From Lampropedia aestuarii (lineage in GTDB: Bacteria; Pseudomonadota; Gammaproteobacteria; Burkholderiales; Burkholderiaceae_C): DNA of 34,613 nt. The stretch covers positions 3,964 to 38,576 of the forward strand of contig NZ_SSWX01000029.1 in NCBI RefSeq assembly GCF_004803635.1. The letters are read 5' to 3'. The notes under the pieces were generated by a model. The model was not told where the DNA came from. It did no database searches and saw only the letters and a list, made by a program, of their open reading frames with translations. Of the stretch, positions 24,101-29,205 are shown piece after piece. Each line of letters opens with the position of its first letter. Within the stretch, counting starts at the first letter, position 1. A program made the translations under genes and the position numbers.

Positions 24101-25876
24101 ACCAAAACCACCGTCTGCGCGCTGCTGCGCTGCCAAATAGTGGAATGCACGTGATTTCTGATCACTCGTCAAACGCGAAGACAAGACCTCCAGCATGTGT
24201 GCACTGCTCGCCAGTTGACTCACCCCAGCTGCGTTGGATGACCAACCGCCATCTGCATTCTGTTGCGCAAGCAGGTACTGATAAGCTTGGCTCAGTGCAT
24301 CGTTACCATCTACCATGGCTGGCTGAGACAAGGCTTTGACAGCCAGTGCGGTATCCATCAAAGAACTGTGGTGGCGCGTGGTGAAACCCCATCCACCATC
24401 GGTGTTCTGCATTACAAGCAGGCGCTCGATATCATGCGCAGTGCTCGCTCTGCCAAGCACCTGCATTTTTCTGGAAAGTGCATCTGGCGATGAAAATTCT
24501 TTACCACTGAGCCAATTGCCAGCAGTTGCCAGGCTCGCATCGATGGCGGTTGCGCGTTGCAGCTCCTGCAAAGCCAGCATGGCCTGTGTTGTATCGCGGC
24601 TGTTGGTAGATGCCAAATCAGCCCATTCGCCGCTTATTTGCTGCTTGCTAATTAGCCAACTTGCAGCGGCCGTGATACCCGCAGGAGTCGGGCTTGGCTG
24701 CCCATCTGTCACAAAGATGCTAGGCTCGCCTGCTCGGCCCTCTCCTAAGGGCTGAACGAAGCTGTTTGCTGTCGCCATACCGCGCGTCATCGCACTGATA
24801 CGCGTACTGGCTTCAACCCGCAGGTTGTTGATTGCGGCAATGTCTGCCTCACTAGGCTCTTGCCCTGGCCTCACCAAGTAGATAAATGCAAAGTGAAAGT
24901 CTTTCTGGCTATTCTCAACCGAAGGAATGCGCGGCCCCTGTGCAGCAATGATGTCATCAATGGTCACGCTCGTGGCTGTCGCACGAATCGTGTCTCCAAT
25001 GCCGTTGATCGTATTGGGGTCTTCTGCGGGCGCAACCAGCAGGTTTAAAGGAGGCACCTCATCCTTGCCAACCATCCCCATGAGATACAAGTCAATCGGG
25101 GACAAAAACTCTCGGCCATCGATAGCAGTGAATGTGCCATCACCGTTGTCGCGCCAACTCTGCCCGTACATGATCGATGCCCCCGTATCAAGCAGATAGC
25201 TCCAGTGACCACCTTGATGTCCAAGCAAATCGGAACGAATCAAGCCATTGCGATCCTTGTATTTGACGTATGCGCCCCACTGGTGCATGACCTCGTGCAC
25301 AAAAGTGTTCAGTGGCTTGTCAAACTGCGCATTGAATGGATCAAGCACCATTCGTGCAACCGGCCCCATATCAATCGTGGCCTGTAACTTTCCTGTGCTG
25401 CCATATTGTGAGGTGTTGTCTAACAAGCTTCGACCAAGCCCTTGCACCTCATTTTTGACTAGTGAGTGAAAGCCTAAAGTGCTATCGCCTCCCAAGTCAA
25501 AATTGAAACCGGTAGAAAAAATCAAAAAATCATAGATGTCTGCATGATTCTTATAAAACTCTTGTGCCACCAGCGCACGAATACCATGCTCGCCAGCATC
25601 AAAATTGCCATCCACTTCAATGACTGGCACGCCATTGATGTCCCTAAGATACTTGGCAGAAGCAGCTGACTTTAGAGAGAAGTCTTTCGGCACGATTGCA
25701 TGCAGATGCCCCTCATCTACTGGCTGTTTGGTCTGCCCATACATTGCATGCAAATCATTGAATCGCTGCAAAGAATTGGTAGTTGCAACAGCGCCATCCG
25801 AAATTGCGTATAAAAAAATGCCCGCACATAGCCAATGCCACAGCAGTGCAGCCCCACTCAATTTAATTTTTTTCAT
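9188..25876 (-). CDS. Giant multidomain exported surface protein (5562 aa)
   Basis: An uninterrupted frame of 16.7 kb. Residues 1-31 are a signal peptide (MKKIKLSGAALLWHWL...). H194-E-V-M-H198 forms an HExxH zinc motif in a metallopeptidase-like head, followed by HWSYLLDTGASIMYG and DNGDGTF. Residues about 386-660 are an alpha-toroid with QW motifs (QNTDGGWGF, QQNADGGWS, QQRADGGFG, QQRMDGSWD) but no DXDD cyclase motif. About 660-1230 hold CARDB-like repeats. FlgD-like modules marked SPNGDG lie near 1241, 1869 and 2763. A propeller-like segment spans about 1336-1690. Ig-like and FN3-like modules fill about 2900-4000. PD40/TolB-like repeats (WSPDGRYL, WSPDSQYFAYT, RWSPDGRMLLY) lie at about 4037-4220. 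More CARDB-like modules follow near 4360-4480, then Ig-like repeats of about 100 residues from 4800 on. The tail is PVPLLDKDG, a hydrophobic helix and a basic end, like IPTL/PEP-CTERM sorting signals. ATGA coupling links it to the upstream gene. A large cell-surface or secreted structural protein is likely; the exact role is unknown. Confidence 0.88.
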   Translation of the reverse strand: MKKIKLSGAALLWHWLCAGIFLYAISDGAVATTNSLQRFNDLHAMYGQTKQPVDEGHLHAIVPKDFSLKSAASAKYLRDINGVPVIEVDGNFDAGEHGIRALVAQEFYKNHADIYDFLIFSTGFNFDLGGDSTLGFHSLVKNEVQGLGRSLLDNTSQYGSTGKLQATIDMGPVARMVLDPFNAQFDKPLNTFVHEVMHQWGAYVKYKDRNGLIRSDLLGHQGGHWSYLLDTGASIMYGQSWRDNGDGTFTAIDGREFLSPIDLYLMGMVGKDEVPPLNLLVAPAEDPNTINGIGDTIRATATSVTIDDIIAAQGPRIPSVENSQKDFHFAFIYLVRPGQEPSEADIAAINNLRVEASTRISAMTRGMATANSFVQPLGEGRAGEPSIFVTDGQPSPTPAGITAAASWLISKQQISGEWADLASTNSRDTTQAMLALQELQRATAIDASLATAGNWLSGKEFSSPDALSRKMQVLGRASTAHDIERLLVMQNTDGGWGFTTRHHSSLMDTALAVKALSQPAMVDGNDALSQAYQYLLAQQNADGGWSSNAAGVSQLASSAHMLEVLSSRLTSDQKSRAFHYLAAQQRADGGFGQEKSTSHETAEVLIAATRAGALDAIQAKAASNYLLAQQRMDGSWDGSVYATAVAIRALTGTDVPNWALERFTAAQTDVPAGVPVLLTALVKNTSGARVPETVLRTYMADVSGPKARQDISLPALAPGAQARIEFIVHTLGYSGALRLVAEVDPDDLVGERVRSDNVLSIDVHVGAPQTGVDLLITADDIVANPAQLSSLPADIQITALVTNAGSLAANAVKAVLWEGEEGNLKQSIAAEQVFSIGAQAQNTLVFDVILKRSGSRLYTVELDPDNAIGETNKENNIASVKVQTRDALDVALAQSDIQVAPTMLSAGVDAQIQVNVRNIGTVDTTDFTVQLVILDAQATEVSKQNVRLQIASGQTRTAEFTWRPATEGAHRLEVRLDPERVLSEQDTSNNFAAQSVQVGERYTGVNIAVSYKSISISPQPVRSAQATQLTASILNSGLSAAAGFDVEFFLGDPEHGGLLLATERVEALAAGAETTITTTWQDPRGQGQQLLYVVLDRAQELLELQRTDNSAFVVTEMLSLPDLAIGRANIQVTPEAPASGTTVSIVGTVANLGDLPAHDVVIAIFEEDAAQPLASRVLPVIEGKNSGSFAFSYLVTNVQMGPLVIKVDPEDHILELNEANNNAVIDLNAQDLDFYADQKFISPNGDGVKDDTRLRFRLASAEDVYITVVRKDNGRVVRTARDPVNWRAVQTGSWLWNGTDDRGVVVKDGDYSIQVWNSERSLGSAEVRVDNNRSSVVEAFGTRHGHHAVLIPPDSGWNVLHHSLRLAPYAYVSERQTVFGSAVYIIKRIDARTGAEIVVYSGEAMPQNFDPGVDGSRLVFYQEGVLSVTNAYGRDKKILKESDEYQDRSACFAIGDANNEYVYLQLNTKLYRYDVDGNEELIRDEEGMARRYCLSNESDMWEMLSPDRKFIADRSNGILSVETGDNSYYQIDQYTFNYSPRGPIWSPDASKLFFELSDMIRIYPESVYPNVNSKVVVYGIDGEILHDFGTGAFGAFWSDDSREIYYYNILKSECGGALCWGVGIYSLDVETKNIRLVYEFQKNTGNPPVLIRDKEGGVCAAGFYSALISYLGCGLSLESGVAINPQDSFKALYPTNLDGELWVDGYSISRLFEKKFLEDRIIPAGPSNGGILRGALDEQNGIFYYKNTDSSIMAYSSTQNMSAMVRVSRVPGGRALRISGTADDMNFLRYSIEYRKEGQSDWAELALPSNAPVRRGVFVGAWVPPGIGVYEIKLTVEDRAGNKRAEITRINYGINPAVTDLKLSEQYISPNGDGVQDDVKISFRVLEPVNFDIEILDESGHLVRRVELSYPSGGVTDEYVWNGRDQNGSIVPDGSYRIVAADFEWVLGIDTAPPISLKGTHELLFMDHPFFQKDDQNGMPCQIIKGSHRSWENNVDGKRVCLNTEALGWSVQDENPGKMVLQRRRLGDGYWIDIYSGNYAASDPHYWSMKDYELLSGDEYRIVADDLAGNISINVGRLVQDVSVVFVDGEAVELGINSIVDAENIILEAASTYAEKPRSVVLRISREDVPVMSVSAVFDKGFAVAIVDTSLLDSGERYQFHFLFDFINAGEQSTRNHELSFSKSTDAGESADAASVHPGSHIDYSYTPPSLFDERVRYDVYLQSDEDLRYLSPVYIGGLLFRISGDFRACVKYFVIIKPYYIDTLGQKIYYSEGGKTLAAISCNGLSVKVASNPQACSSNASSPLSIELNPNKSASSSEVPNLDHLVFGRRIDGVEDIFFNAISPSYGTAYFSNILPASQSGEWFARMQDVEGKTFETPVELTVDFSPPLLQITNPHNAQKVCGRMIYDVYQAIPSLRAGVEIFSRIDDPEGWLYFSSVRYINPGKPYARTTFRDSPSPSMEVKRGDVLREQFPKERDAEPIAINEGYEGPISRLFDFTGEVAVDVKVSNWAGMQTCESVQFYVDASVDVDLPTLSTRLFSPTLEEMFVFGNADEAVTLQAVVYETKTEIVEGRERLIPNYDRPVRRFDPLSLQPGKFEIVWDGNGDGATRLPDGMYAFEFVFTDDCGLTKTFSALDRSSLIFEIDATAPALAIDFPGAGDALSMLVGVIGSATDRNFHAWGLEYAFGHAPEDEDWVSIANGGGAQQNAQFAVWNMLHLEPGPYSLRLKAIDKPGNEAQLVVPVERVDAQWLLEYAEAAPELFSPNGDNRLDVAALRFGLQGESLVTVRVLRAGVPVALLLDTVRLPAGTHTVQWDGLTRDRVPAVDGVYHWMLEVHSALNPGLMQAERIQLVLDATAPALQFSVVDGQHIKGETEVRATVQDMHLEEYAISVQQNGLVTPLLSGTESLSALSIGDLREFEEGPLTLRVRASDRAATEAMLNVDVVIDNTAPVLALVEPADGSYHSGSELKPIEAGIDELNLKRWTLSLVDQAGVQQLLYEGGSWPLLSSLTWRPSDHADGNYSLQLTAEDHAGWVSSLSHRVVVDSTAPIASIELPAQSAAVEGETPVIGTATDANLEEYLLEVAPGVISQASRWTTLERASTGVNNEQLGMLPALPDGVYTLRLTVLDKAGNRSEAITELRFNNGIPGAIVLTGAIEAGERVRLNWNLTEPVPIKGYHVEQNGVQLTSALLEENTYLVDQPGGGAAKFVVIAHTETGRTLRSNEVSLTLSAPGLQAFIASPRNSAVVSGTVQVLGTAHSSRQELREYTLELAPGSNPQPSDFETVRRSTIGVQNGVLGQWDTAGLAEGSEHTLLLSVWDIEARVQRARITVSVDNVAPAKPTGLTGKPMGSDVSLAWDANTEADLAGYLLYRDGELVNGNEESSSPITAYLLHTNHYLDQQVPDGASIYTVQAVDQAGNVSALSDPAGVQLDNRAPKAIITSPQSETRVNAAVVLLATVEDKDVASVQFEFRLEGQTQWERLGSALTQEPFTVPWNPAGLSMGPYEFRAVATDRNHNVDPEPAAIRLVYTDTPVRTATARVDGRRVTIDWVPSDVASVREYQVVKNGCCIWQSVEAGLNTLSFDGMSDDLHVFEIYSRDASGNRVDQTLSVTALVHTPTLEQPYSPVATRSVDLQGKGTKEHTAELRVAHDGGEELLSVEVGSDGQFKFVDVPLATGRNDFSLVLLDDLGNRSNRASAYIVTAIPPATPLNVTSDIGPDAQVSLQWDANSEPDILGYAVLYEGGLTAQQISQWDYLEVDALIYRVTVRSSYQGEVVLRAHDGFGWIPLAKAVLTGGAYTFDLDVPYKTSRLSVQHQATNYPEFSFELEYAPVFTETQWTGQLPNGELELAVIAVNTVGLSSPPSDPIKLEIDNGVELPQAQNLTVSLPAQANALQVDWQHPAPMGTVDRYHLYRALQAGGPYQRIASLDTGSDGYLDSGLVGGKSYFYVVRMADALGNESAASNEDSGVPRAAIEGAQLFFPAQSNVPFHTSRGDVAVHGMAVPGASVQLRSDGGQVLAQAKATESVESTQVQTQLALGSWSPDGRYLVTHSVSRWQLYGEPAQGQGFSLIRSQASGVDSDITWSPDSQYFAYTNAGQIWIHHVADGVTVNHTASDVDGMDWSREYGLTFALNGSLYALESVTSEPKLLLQGDNNQHPRWSPDGRMLLYMQSTSDSNSTNRSVVSVLNPETHETEQVTSILHSFRVVPPVEWSRDGATILWSEGDSRLMSYRLSDGLTTSVFEGISHDQVHILPYTDALVFRTANGYQTNGDVQDAAHFQSIPGNAAISSVLAGGQVAYTQRGAGDWVHALVKPAGMFVFTEIPLAFGDNRLTAHASSALGSAVSDPVSIVRASQTELLPDLEVRAEQILLIPSVLHQGETTRVAVRVFNIGTSPSRPVRGSLVAVHNGDAQTIGQLNVPAIAAGSSASLTLDWTPLQSGTYQLVVSIDPERSVSDANRDNNIAWRDATVLAVGQSLDMTLKLDKGIYQPTEQVAIELELLNGGARASGVIKLFVEDEQGYLVATLPDIAVGNIDGGQRRSFEAHWTSGNTLPGAYRVRAQLRSGSNTLAQTQAAFSIAQQQGTAVARIFSDRSSYVRANSLNLTGTVDFSGFGAEVAQVPVTITIRDPNNTVVFTDTRQYAPRERITMHVVWAFGSLPYGAYQASIDVASPAIAQSETSFALVDSGTVQYTGSLSLSADKVLQGDSFTVEAIVANTGTALIERLPVRLVVTETHSGRVVVQRSDTVTVVPGESARISAQFNTLGWLLRAHTVSLQVDGSAIKTAMKTYSVLHQKAFSVYEAQPPVVAILSPTAGSFVPEAPVLRASAYDLLSNISLVEYRIQGGVWREMEPEPGSSAVYAAQLGALADGAHTAEVRASDTFGNQSPLQSVEFIVDSLPPRIAIEGVVNGERYDQVTPLIEISDLYLATAQVRLNGAAYESGTPVTKDGSYSLEVRASDLAGNTSVSAVTFFVGTGVSPSDEAPPVVSILQPAAGSYLKNAAELQVSAVDADSGVAEVVYQIGTGPWQGMQPTADPAQFSASLAHLTDGAYSVAVVAADLSGNRSDATSVAFVVDATAPVIRIEGVEREQKYLTAVTIRAQFLDLNLERGELQLNGQPFSNGALVEEPGVYVLTAYALDKAGNESHASVRFEILAADVLAPLVTIVQPTDGAVLTQAGQLVVNAVDEQSGMGTVEYRLNGGAWQELAAQADPEMFEAALGDLEAATHTVEARATDVAGNVSQPVSTRFTIAETTVPMVEIVQPASGSYLQEAGLLSVRVLSAVAIERTEYRLDGGPWLPVPGAGGDMFEVSLNTLSEGERRLEVRAIDMASTMSQVQQRRFYIDRTAPQVSVLRPEKSSYFNSQQAPLVVDALDAISGVASVEYRLGAGAWAAMAEQGSTYSVLLAQLAEGLQSLELRATDKAGNQAMLVHPFIVDTVAPLIEVRGVVNGQRFDPSTTPSLTPSIVVTDENLDSYQITLNGQTYVPGSSIALSLGTYQLVIEALDKAGNRSQATIGFVAGDAVTAAPIPVPLLDKDGVYFLLLLCMLGLAYRYGRWGSAR

Positions 25877-26283
25877 TGATTTATCTCAACGACCACCGTT
25901 TTTGAGACATCCAACAGAATGTCGGCATCCTTTTTAATTTTGGCAAGTATTTGATATAAATCTTGGCCTTCTTTGAGAATAAATGACTTCGAGAAACCGG
26001 ACGCATCTTGATAACTAACTTCTACGCCCTTCGAATCAATTTTTTTCAGCACAAAACCCTGATCCAGCTTCTGACCGATTCGAGCAAGAGAGCTGCGATC
26101 TTCTTGTATAAAAACCGCAACCCCACGCAACTCATCGACGGCAATCAGCGTGTAAGTTGGCTGAGCGATAGCAGGACTTAGACAGAAAAGAAACGCGCTC
26201 AGCACAACGCAAACCTCTGCTACTCGCTTGGACCCCACGGTAAACACATGAATGTTGGCCTTGGCACGTTGAATCCATGCCAT
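25873..26283 (-). CDS. Small exported protein with GspC/PilP-like core
   Basis: 136 residues from the ATG at 26283, chosen because AGGAG lies 5 nt upstream; the frame extends 67 codons further with weaker starts. A hydrophobic segment (VCVVLSAFLFCLSPAIA) after basic residues looks like a signal peptide or single membrane anchor. The rest is a compact periplasmic-type domain: YTLIAVDELRGVAVFIQE, ARIGQKLDQGFVLKKID, GVEVSYQDASG. The order of hydrophobic strand, 'VG/IGQ.L..G..L..I', 'V.V' and a Gly turn is reminiscent of the homology region of type II secretion GspC and of PilP-like pilus proteins. That resemblance is by eye and not certain. Its stop overlaps the start of the giant gene as ATGA, so translation of the two is probably coupled, which suggests that it helps export or anchor the giant protein. 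It is probably the first gene of the operon. Confidence 0.75.
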   Translation of the reverse strand: MAWIQRAKANIHVFTVGSKRVAEVCVVLSAFLFCLSPAIAQPTYTLIAVDELRGVAVFIQEDRSSLARIGQKLDQGFVLKKIDSKGVEVSYQDASGFSKSFILKEGQDLYQILAKIKKDADILLDVSKTVVVEINQ

Positions 26284-26454
26284 AAGAGCTCCTGCGCTTG
26301 CCTCTGTATGCGCACAAATCAGTGACACGCATTTTTCTCTCGAACGACTCATCTCCCTCACTCCCTTGAAATCGCCCCGCAAAGGGCTTTCAATGATTCT
26401 AGATGAGAAACCACATGCCGCAAAAATTACAAACAAATCAAGCAGCTTACATTT

Positions 26455-26484
26455 AGAATAAATGAGTAGCTCAATTAAATTCAA
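26455..26484 (-). promoter_or_regulatory. Candidate sigma70-type promoter of the surface-protein operon
   Basis: On the minus strand TTGAAT (-35-like, 26479-26484) and TATTCT (-10-like, 26455-26460) are 18 bp apart, in an AT-rich stretch about 170 nt before the start of the 136-residue gene. The match is imperfect and chance is possible, but this is the only gap large enough to hold a promoter before the operon. Confidence 0.25.
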
Positions 26485-26487
26485 GCT

Positions 26488-26520
26488 GCACGTTAAAGCA
26501 TTGCTTTGATGCTTACGTGC
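26488..26520. repeat. Stem-loop between operon start and upstream gene remnant
   Basis: GCACGT/ACGTGC outer arms and AAGCAT/ATGCTT inner arms are fully complementary, with a 2-nt TA bulge and a 7-nt loop. It lies 57 nt beyond the stop of the remnant at 26577 and just upstream of the candidate promoter. There is no T-run after it, so it may be a weak terminator of the former upstream gene or an operator of the operon. Confidence 0.45.
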
Positions 26521-26576
26521 AACTTGGTTCGTTTATCCGCCTCATGGGATGCTCTTTCTGTTTCACCTATCACAGA

Positions 26577-26674
26577 TCAGCGTTTACGCCCCACTTTGCC
26601 GTGACGGTGCGTCAGCCACAGCAAGCACAAAAGCAGCAATACGGTGCTGCCATCTTTGCCAAACAGCGGTACAG
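26577..26674 (-). pseudogene. 3' remnant of a second gene with the giant protein's C-terminal tail
   Basis: Reading leftward from the IS21 end, the frame encodes VPLFGKDGSTVLLLLCLLWL followed by THRHGKVGRKR and a TGA at 26577. This matches in register the tail of the 5562-residue protein: VPLLDKDGVYFLLLLCMLGL, then AYRYGRWGSAR. The DNA is also visibly similar to 9188-9290. Only about 31 codons of host sequence remain, because the coding region is cut by the left end of the insertion element at 26675. I infer a former tandem paralogue, or another protein with the same sorting tail, destroyed by the insertion. The longer frame reading through the element end is artificial. Confidence 0.7.
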
Positions 26675-26736
26675 TGTTGATTTCCATCTCAAAGTGACCC
26701 ACAAGAGTTAGTAATTTCCATCTCAATCTGACCCAC
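26675..26736 (+). repeat. IS21 left end: terminal and subterminal repeats
   Basis: The outer copy at 26675-26702 has TTTCCATCTCAAAGTGACCC; the inner copy at 26712-26736 has TTTCCATCTCAATCTGACCC. These are the likely IstA binding sites, lying just before istA. Confidence 0.8.
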
Positions 26737-26782
26737 GTATTAACCCTAACCTGCTGTTTTTGTGAGCAGCAGGAGATCAGGA

Positions 26783-28309
26783 GTGATTGACGTGGCAACT
26801 TTGAGTGTCATCCGCCGATGGGCTCTTCGAGAGCACCTATCTATTCGTGAGATTGCTCGGCGCACAGGGCTTTCTCGTAACACGATCCGCAAGTACTTAC
26901 GCACAGACGTTGTGCAGCCAAGGCTTGCACCGCGCAAGCTTGCAGGCAAGCTAGAGCCATTTACCCAGAAGCTATCGGGCTGGCTGCGCATTGAAGCGAG
27001 CCGCCCTCGCAAACAACGCAGAACGGTCAAGCAGATGTTTGAGGATCTGCAGTCGCTTGGCTATACAGGCTCCTACAGCCGCGTTGCAGCCTACGTCAGG
27101 GCCCACAAGATGGAACGCCAAAGTGTTGAGCAAACGGCTGGCAAAGGTGTGTTTGTTCCCTTAGTTTTTGCTGCTGGCGAAGCCTTTCAGTTTGACTGGA
27201 GCGAAGACTGGGCTGTTGTTGAGGGGGTACGCACCAAGCTGCAAATCGCTCACTTCAAGCTCAGTCACAGCAAGGCTTTTTATCTACGAGCCTATCCTCA
27301 GCAAACCCATGAGATGCTATTTGATGCCCATAACAGGGCCTTTGCAGTCTTTGGGGGCATTCCAGCACGAGGCATTTACGACAACATGCGCACTGCAGTT
27401 GATCGGGTAGGACGAGGCAAACTACGCGAGGTCAATGCGCGCTTTAGCGCCATGGCCAGCCACTTCTTGTTTGAGGTCCAGTTCTGCAACCCAGCCTCAG
27501 GCTGGGAGAAGGGGCAAGTAGAGAAGAATGTGCGAGACGCTCGCCATCGTATATGGCAATCGGCCCCAGCTTTTGCAAACCTAGAGGTACTCAACGATTG
27601 GCTCGAGCACCGTTGCCTTGAGCTTTGGCAAGAGATCAATCATGGGCTGCTGCCTGGCTCAGTCTCAGATGCCTGGCAACAAGAGAAGGCTGCCCTTATG
27701 CCAATGCCTCGGCCATTTGATGGGTTCGTTGAACATGCCAAGCGTGTCTCTCCCACCTGTTTGGTGCACTTTGAGCGTAACCGCTATAGCGTTCCAGCCC
27801 CCTATGCAAACCGTCCTGTTAGTTTGCACGTTTACGTGGATCGTCTCGTGGTAGTGGCTGAAGGCAATGTGGTCTGTGAACATCCGCGCATCATTGAACG
27901 CAACCATCAAGGGCCAGGACGCACGATCTATGACTGGCACCATTATTTAGCAGTGCTGCAGCGCAAACCTGGTGCTTTACGCAATGGCGCCCCGTTTCTG
28001 GAGATGCCACACGCCTTCAGAGCACTACAGGCACAGCTTCTCAAACAGCCCGGTGGCGACAGGGAGATGGTGGAGATTCTGGCCTTGGTACTACAGCATG
28101 ATGAGCAAGCGGTGCTGGCTGCAGTGGAGCTGGCTTTAGAGGATGGGGTTGCACGCAAGGTACACATCATCAACATCTTGCATCGACTCATTGACGGGAC
28201 CAAACCACACGAGCCGGTAACGTCCCCCCAAGCACTTAGCCTCTCAGTAGAGCCCCTAGCCAATGTCGTGCGCTATGACCAACTCAGACAGGTGCGCCAT
28301 GCGTCATGA
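26783..28309 (+). CDS. istA: IS21-family transposase IstA
   Basis: 508 residues from the GTG at 26783, which follows an AGGAG; GTG at 26792 and 26762 are alternatives. IstA is the DDE transposase that cuts and joins the element's ends with IstB. An N-terminal helix-turn-helix ([20 protein letters not shown], about residues 18-37) binds the ends. The RNase H-like core shows D138 in FDWSEDW, D200 in [10 protein letters not shown] and the acidic partner in [10 protein letters not shown] (E247 most likely, or E242). A C-terminal beta-barrel-like region ([20 protein letters not shown]) follows. Length is normal and no frameshift is seen, so it is probably active. It overlaps istB by 11 nt. Confidence 0.93.
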   Translation: MIDVATLSVIRRWALREHLSIREIARRTGLSRNTIRKYLRTDVVQPRLAPRKLAGKLEPFTQKLSGWLRIEASRPRKQRRTVKQMFEDLQSLGYTGSYSRVAAYVRAHKMERQSVEQTAGKGVFVPLVFAAGEAFQFDWSEDWAVVEGVRTKLQIAHFKLSHSKAFYLRAYPQQTHEMLFDAHNRAFAVFGGIPARGIYDNMRTAVDRVGRGKLREVNARFSAMASHFLFEVQFCNPASGWEKGQVEKNVRDARHRIWQSAPAFANLEVLNDWLEHRCLELWQEINHGLLPGSVSDAWQQEKAALMPMPRPFDGFVEHAKRVSPTCLVHFERNRYSVPAPYANRPVSLHVYVDRLVVVAEGNVVCEHPRIIERNHQGPGRTIYDWHHYLAVLQRKPGALRNGAPFLEMPHAFRALQAQLLKQPGGDREMVEILALVLQHDEQAVLAAVELALEDGVARKVHIINILHRLIDGTKPHEPVTSPQALSLSVEPLANVVRYDQLRQVRHAS

Positions 28310-29096
28310 CCCAGCCATAGCCGCTATCGTGATCATGCTGCGCCAACTCAAGATGTTTGGTATGGCCCAAGCCGTCACAGAACTGGCCGAGCAAGGATCT
28401 CCAGCATTTGAAGCAGCTCACCCCTTGCTCTCCCAACTGCTCAAAGCCGAGAGTGCTGAACGAGAAGTACGCTCTATTGCGTACCAACTCAAGGTCGCCA
28501 AGTTTCCTGTCTATAGAGACCTGGCAGGGTTTGACTTTGCTCACAGCCAAGTCAATGAGGCTTTGGTGCGAAGCCTACACCGATGTGAGTTTACGGACAA
28601 TGCACACAACGTCGTGCTAGTTGGCGGGCCAGGCACGGGCAAGAGCCATATCGCTACCGCTTTAGGGGTTCAAGCAATTGAGCACCATCGACAGCGAGTG
28701 CGCTTCTTCTCAACCGTTGAGCTGGTCAACTCCTTGGAGCAAGAGAAGTCCCAAGGCAAAGCTGGGCAGCTAGCTCACCGGCTGCTGAGCACAGACTTGG
28801 TCATCCTTGATGAGCTTGGGTATTTACCTTTTAGCTCTTCTGGTGGAGCATTGCTGTTCCATTTACTCTCAACGCTCTATGAAAGAGTCAGCGTAGTCAT
28901 TACCACCAACCTCAGCTTTAGCGAATGGGCTGGTGTGTTTGGAGATGCAAAGATGACGACCGCGCTACTGGACCGTTTGACCCATCACTGTCATATTCTC
29001 GAAACAGGCAACGATAGCTTCCGTTTCAAGCACAGCAGTGCAACTCAGCCCACCACTACAAAGAAGGAGAAGAATAAAACTTTATCCACATCTTGA
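28299..29096 (+). CDS. istB: IS21-family helper ATPase IstB
   Basis: 265 residues from the ATG at 28299, which overlaps the end of istA; the frame also has an earlier start at 28263. IstB is the DnaC/DnaA-like AAA+ ATPase that helps IstA choose and capture target DNA. Walker A is GGPGTGKS (residues 109-116, K115), Walker B is LVILDELGY (D171, E172), and sensor-type [12 protein letters not shown] and an arginine-finger region near [12 protein letters not shown] follow. The N-terminal helical domain ([17 protein letters not shown]) is typical. The short Lys/Thr-rich C-terminus is variable in the family. It looks intact. Confidence 0.93.
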   Translation: MRHDPAIAAIVIMLRQLKMFGMAQAVTELAEQGSPAFEAAHPLLSQLLKAESAEREVRSIAYQLKVAKFPVYRDLAGFDFAHSQVNEALVRSLHRCEFTDNAHNVVLVGGPGTGKSHIATALGVQAIEHHRQRVRFFSTVELVNSLEQEKSQGKAGQLAHRLLSTDLVILDELGYLPFSSSGGALLFHLLSTLYERVSVVITTNLSFSEWAGVFGDAKMTTALLDRLTHHCHILETGNDSFRFKHSSATQPTTTKKEKNKTLSTS

Positions 29097-29111
29097 GCCT
29101 TACGGCTCAAG
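29092..29111 (+). terminator. Hairpin at the end of istB
   Basis: CTTGAGCC and GGCTCAAG are perfect 8-nt arms around a TTAC loop, and the istB stop codon sits in the left arm. No T-tract follows, so it may be a weak terminator or an RNA-stabilising end of the istAB message. Confidence 0.45.
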
Positions 29112-29117
29112 CATCAG

Positions 29118-29170
29118 GGTGGGTCAGTTTGAGATGGAAATGGTGGGTCATTTTTGCATGGAAATTAACA
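29118..29170 (+). repeat. IS21 right end: subterminal and terminal repeats
   Basis: The inner copy at 29118-29141 reads GGTGGGTCAGTTTGAGATGG onward; the outer copy at 29142-29170 ends in GGAAATTAACA. Both are inverted with respect to the left-end copies. Confidence 0.8.
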
Positions 29171-29205
29171 TCTTGGGGTAGTGCGTGCTTGGGCATGGAC
29201 TTGAC

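Larger units (their letters stand above)
26675..29170 (+). mobile_element. Complete IS21-family insertion sequence (2496 bp)
   Basis: It carries istA and istB in the usual order and overlap, between imperfect terminal inverted repeats that begin TGTTGATTTCCAT on the left and TGTTAATTTCCAT when the right end is read inward. Both end blocks contain a TGACCCAC core and a second internal copy, the multiple end repeats typical of IS21. Length fits the family (2-2.5 kb). The flanks (GGTACAG on the left, TCTTGGG on the right) show no 4-8 bp target duplication. The element truncates the gene remnant ending at 26577. Confidence 0.9.

Noticed and set aside
24100-24720. The toroid region as an active squalene-hopene cyclase or prenyltransferase.
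   Set aside because: There are QW motifs but no DXDD or other catalytic signature, and the segment is embedded in an exported repeat protein.
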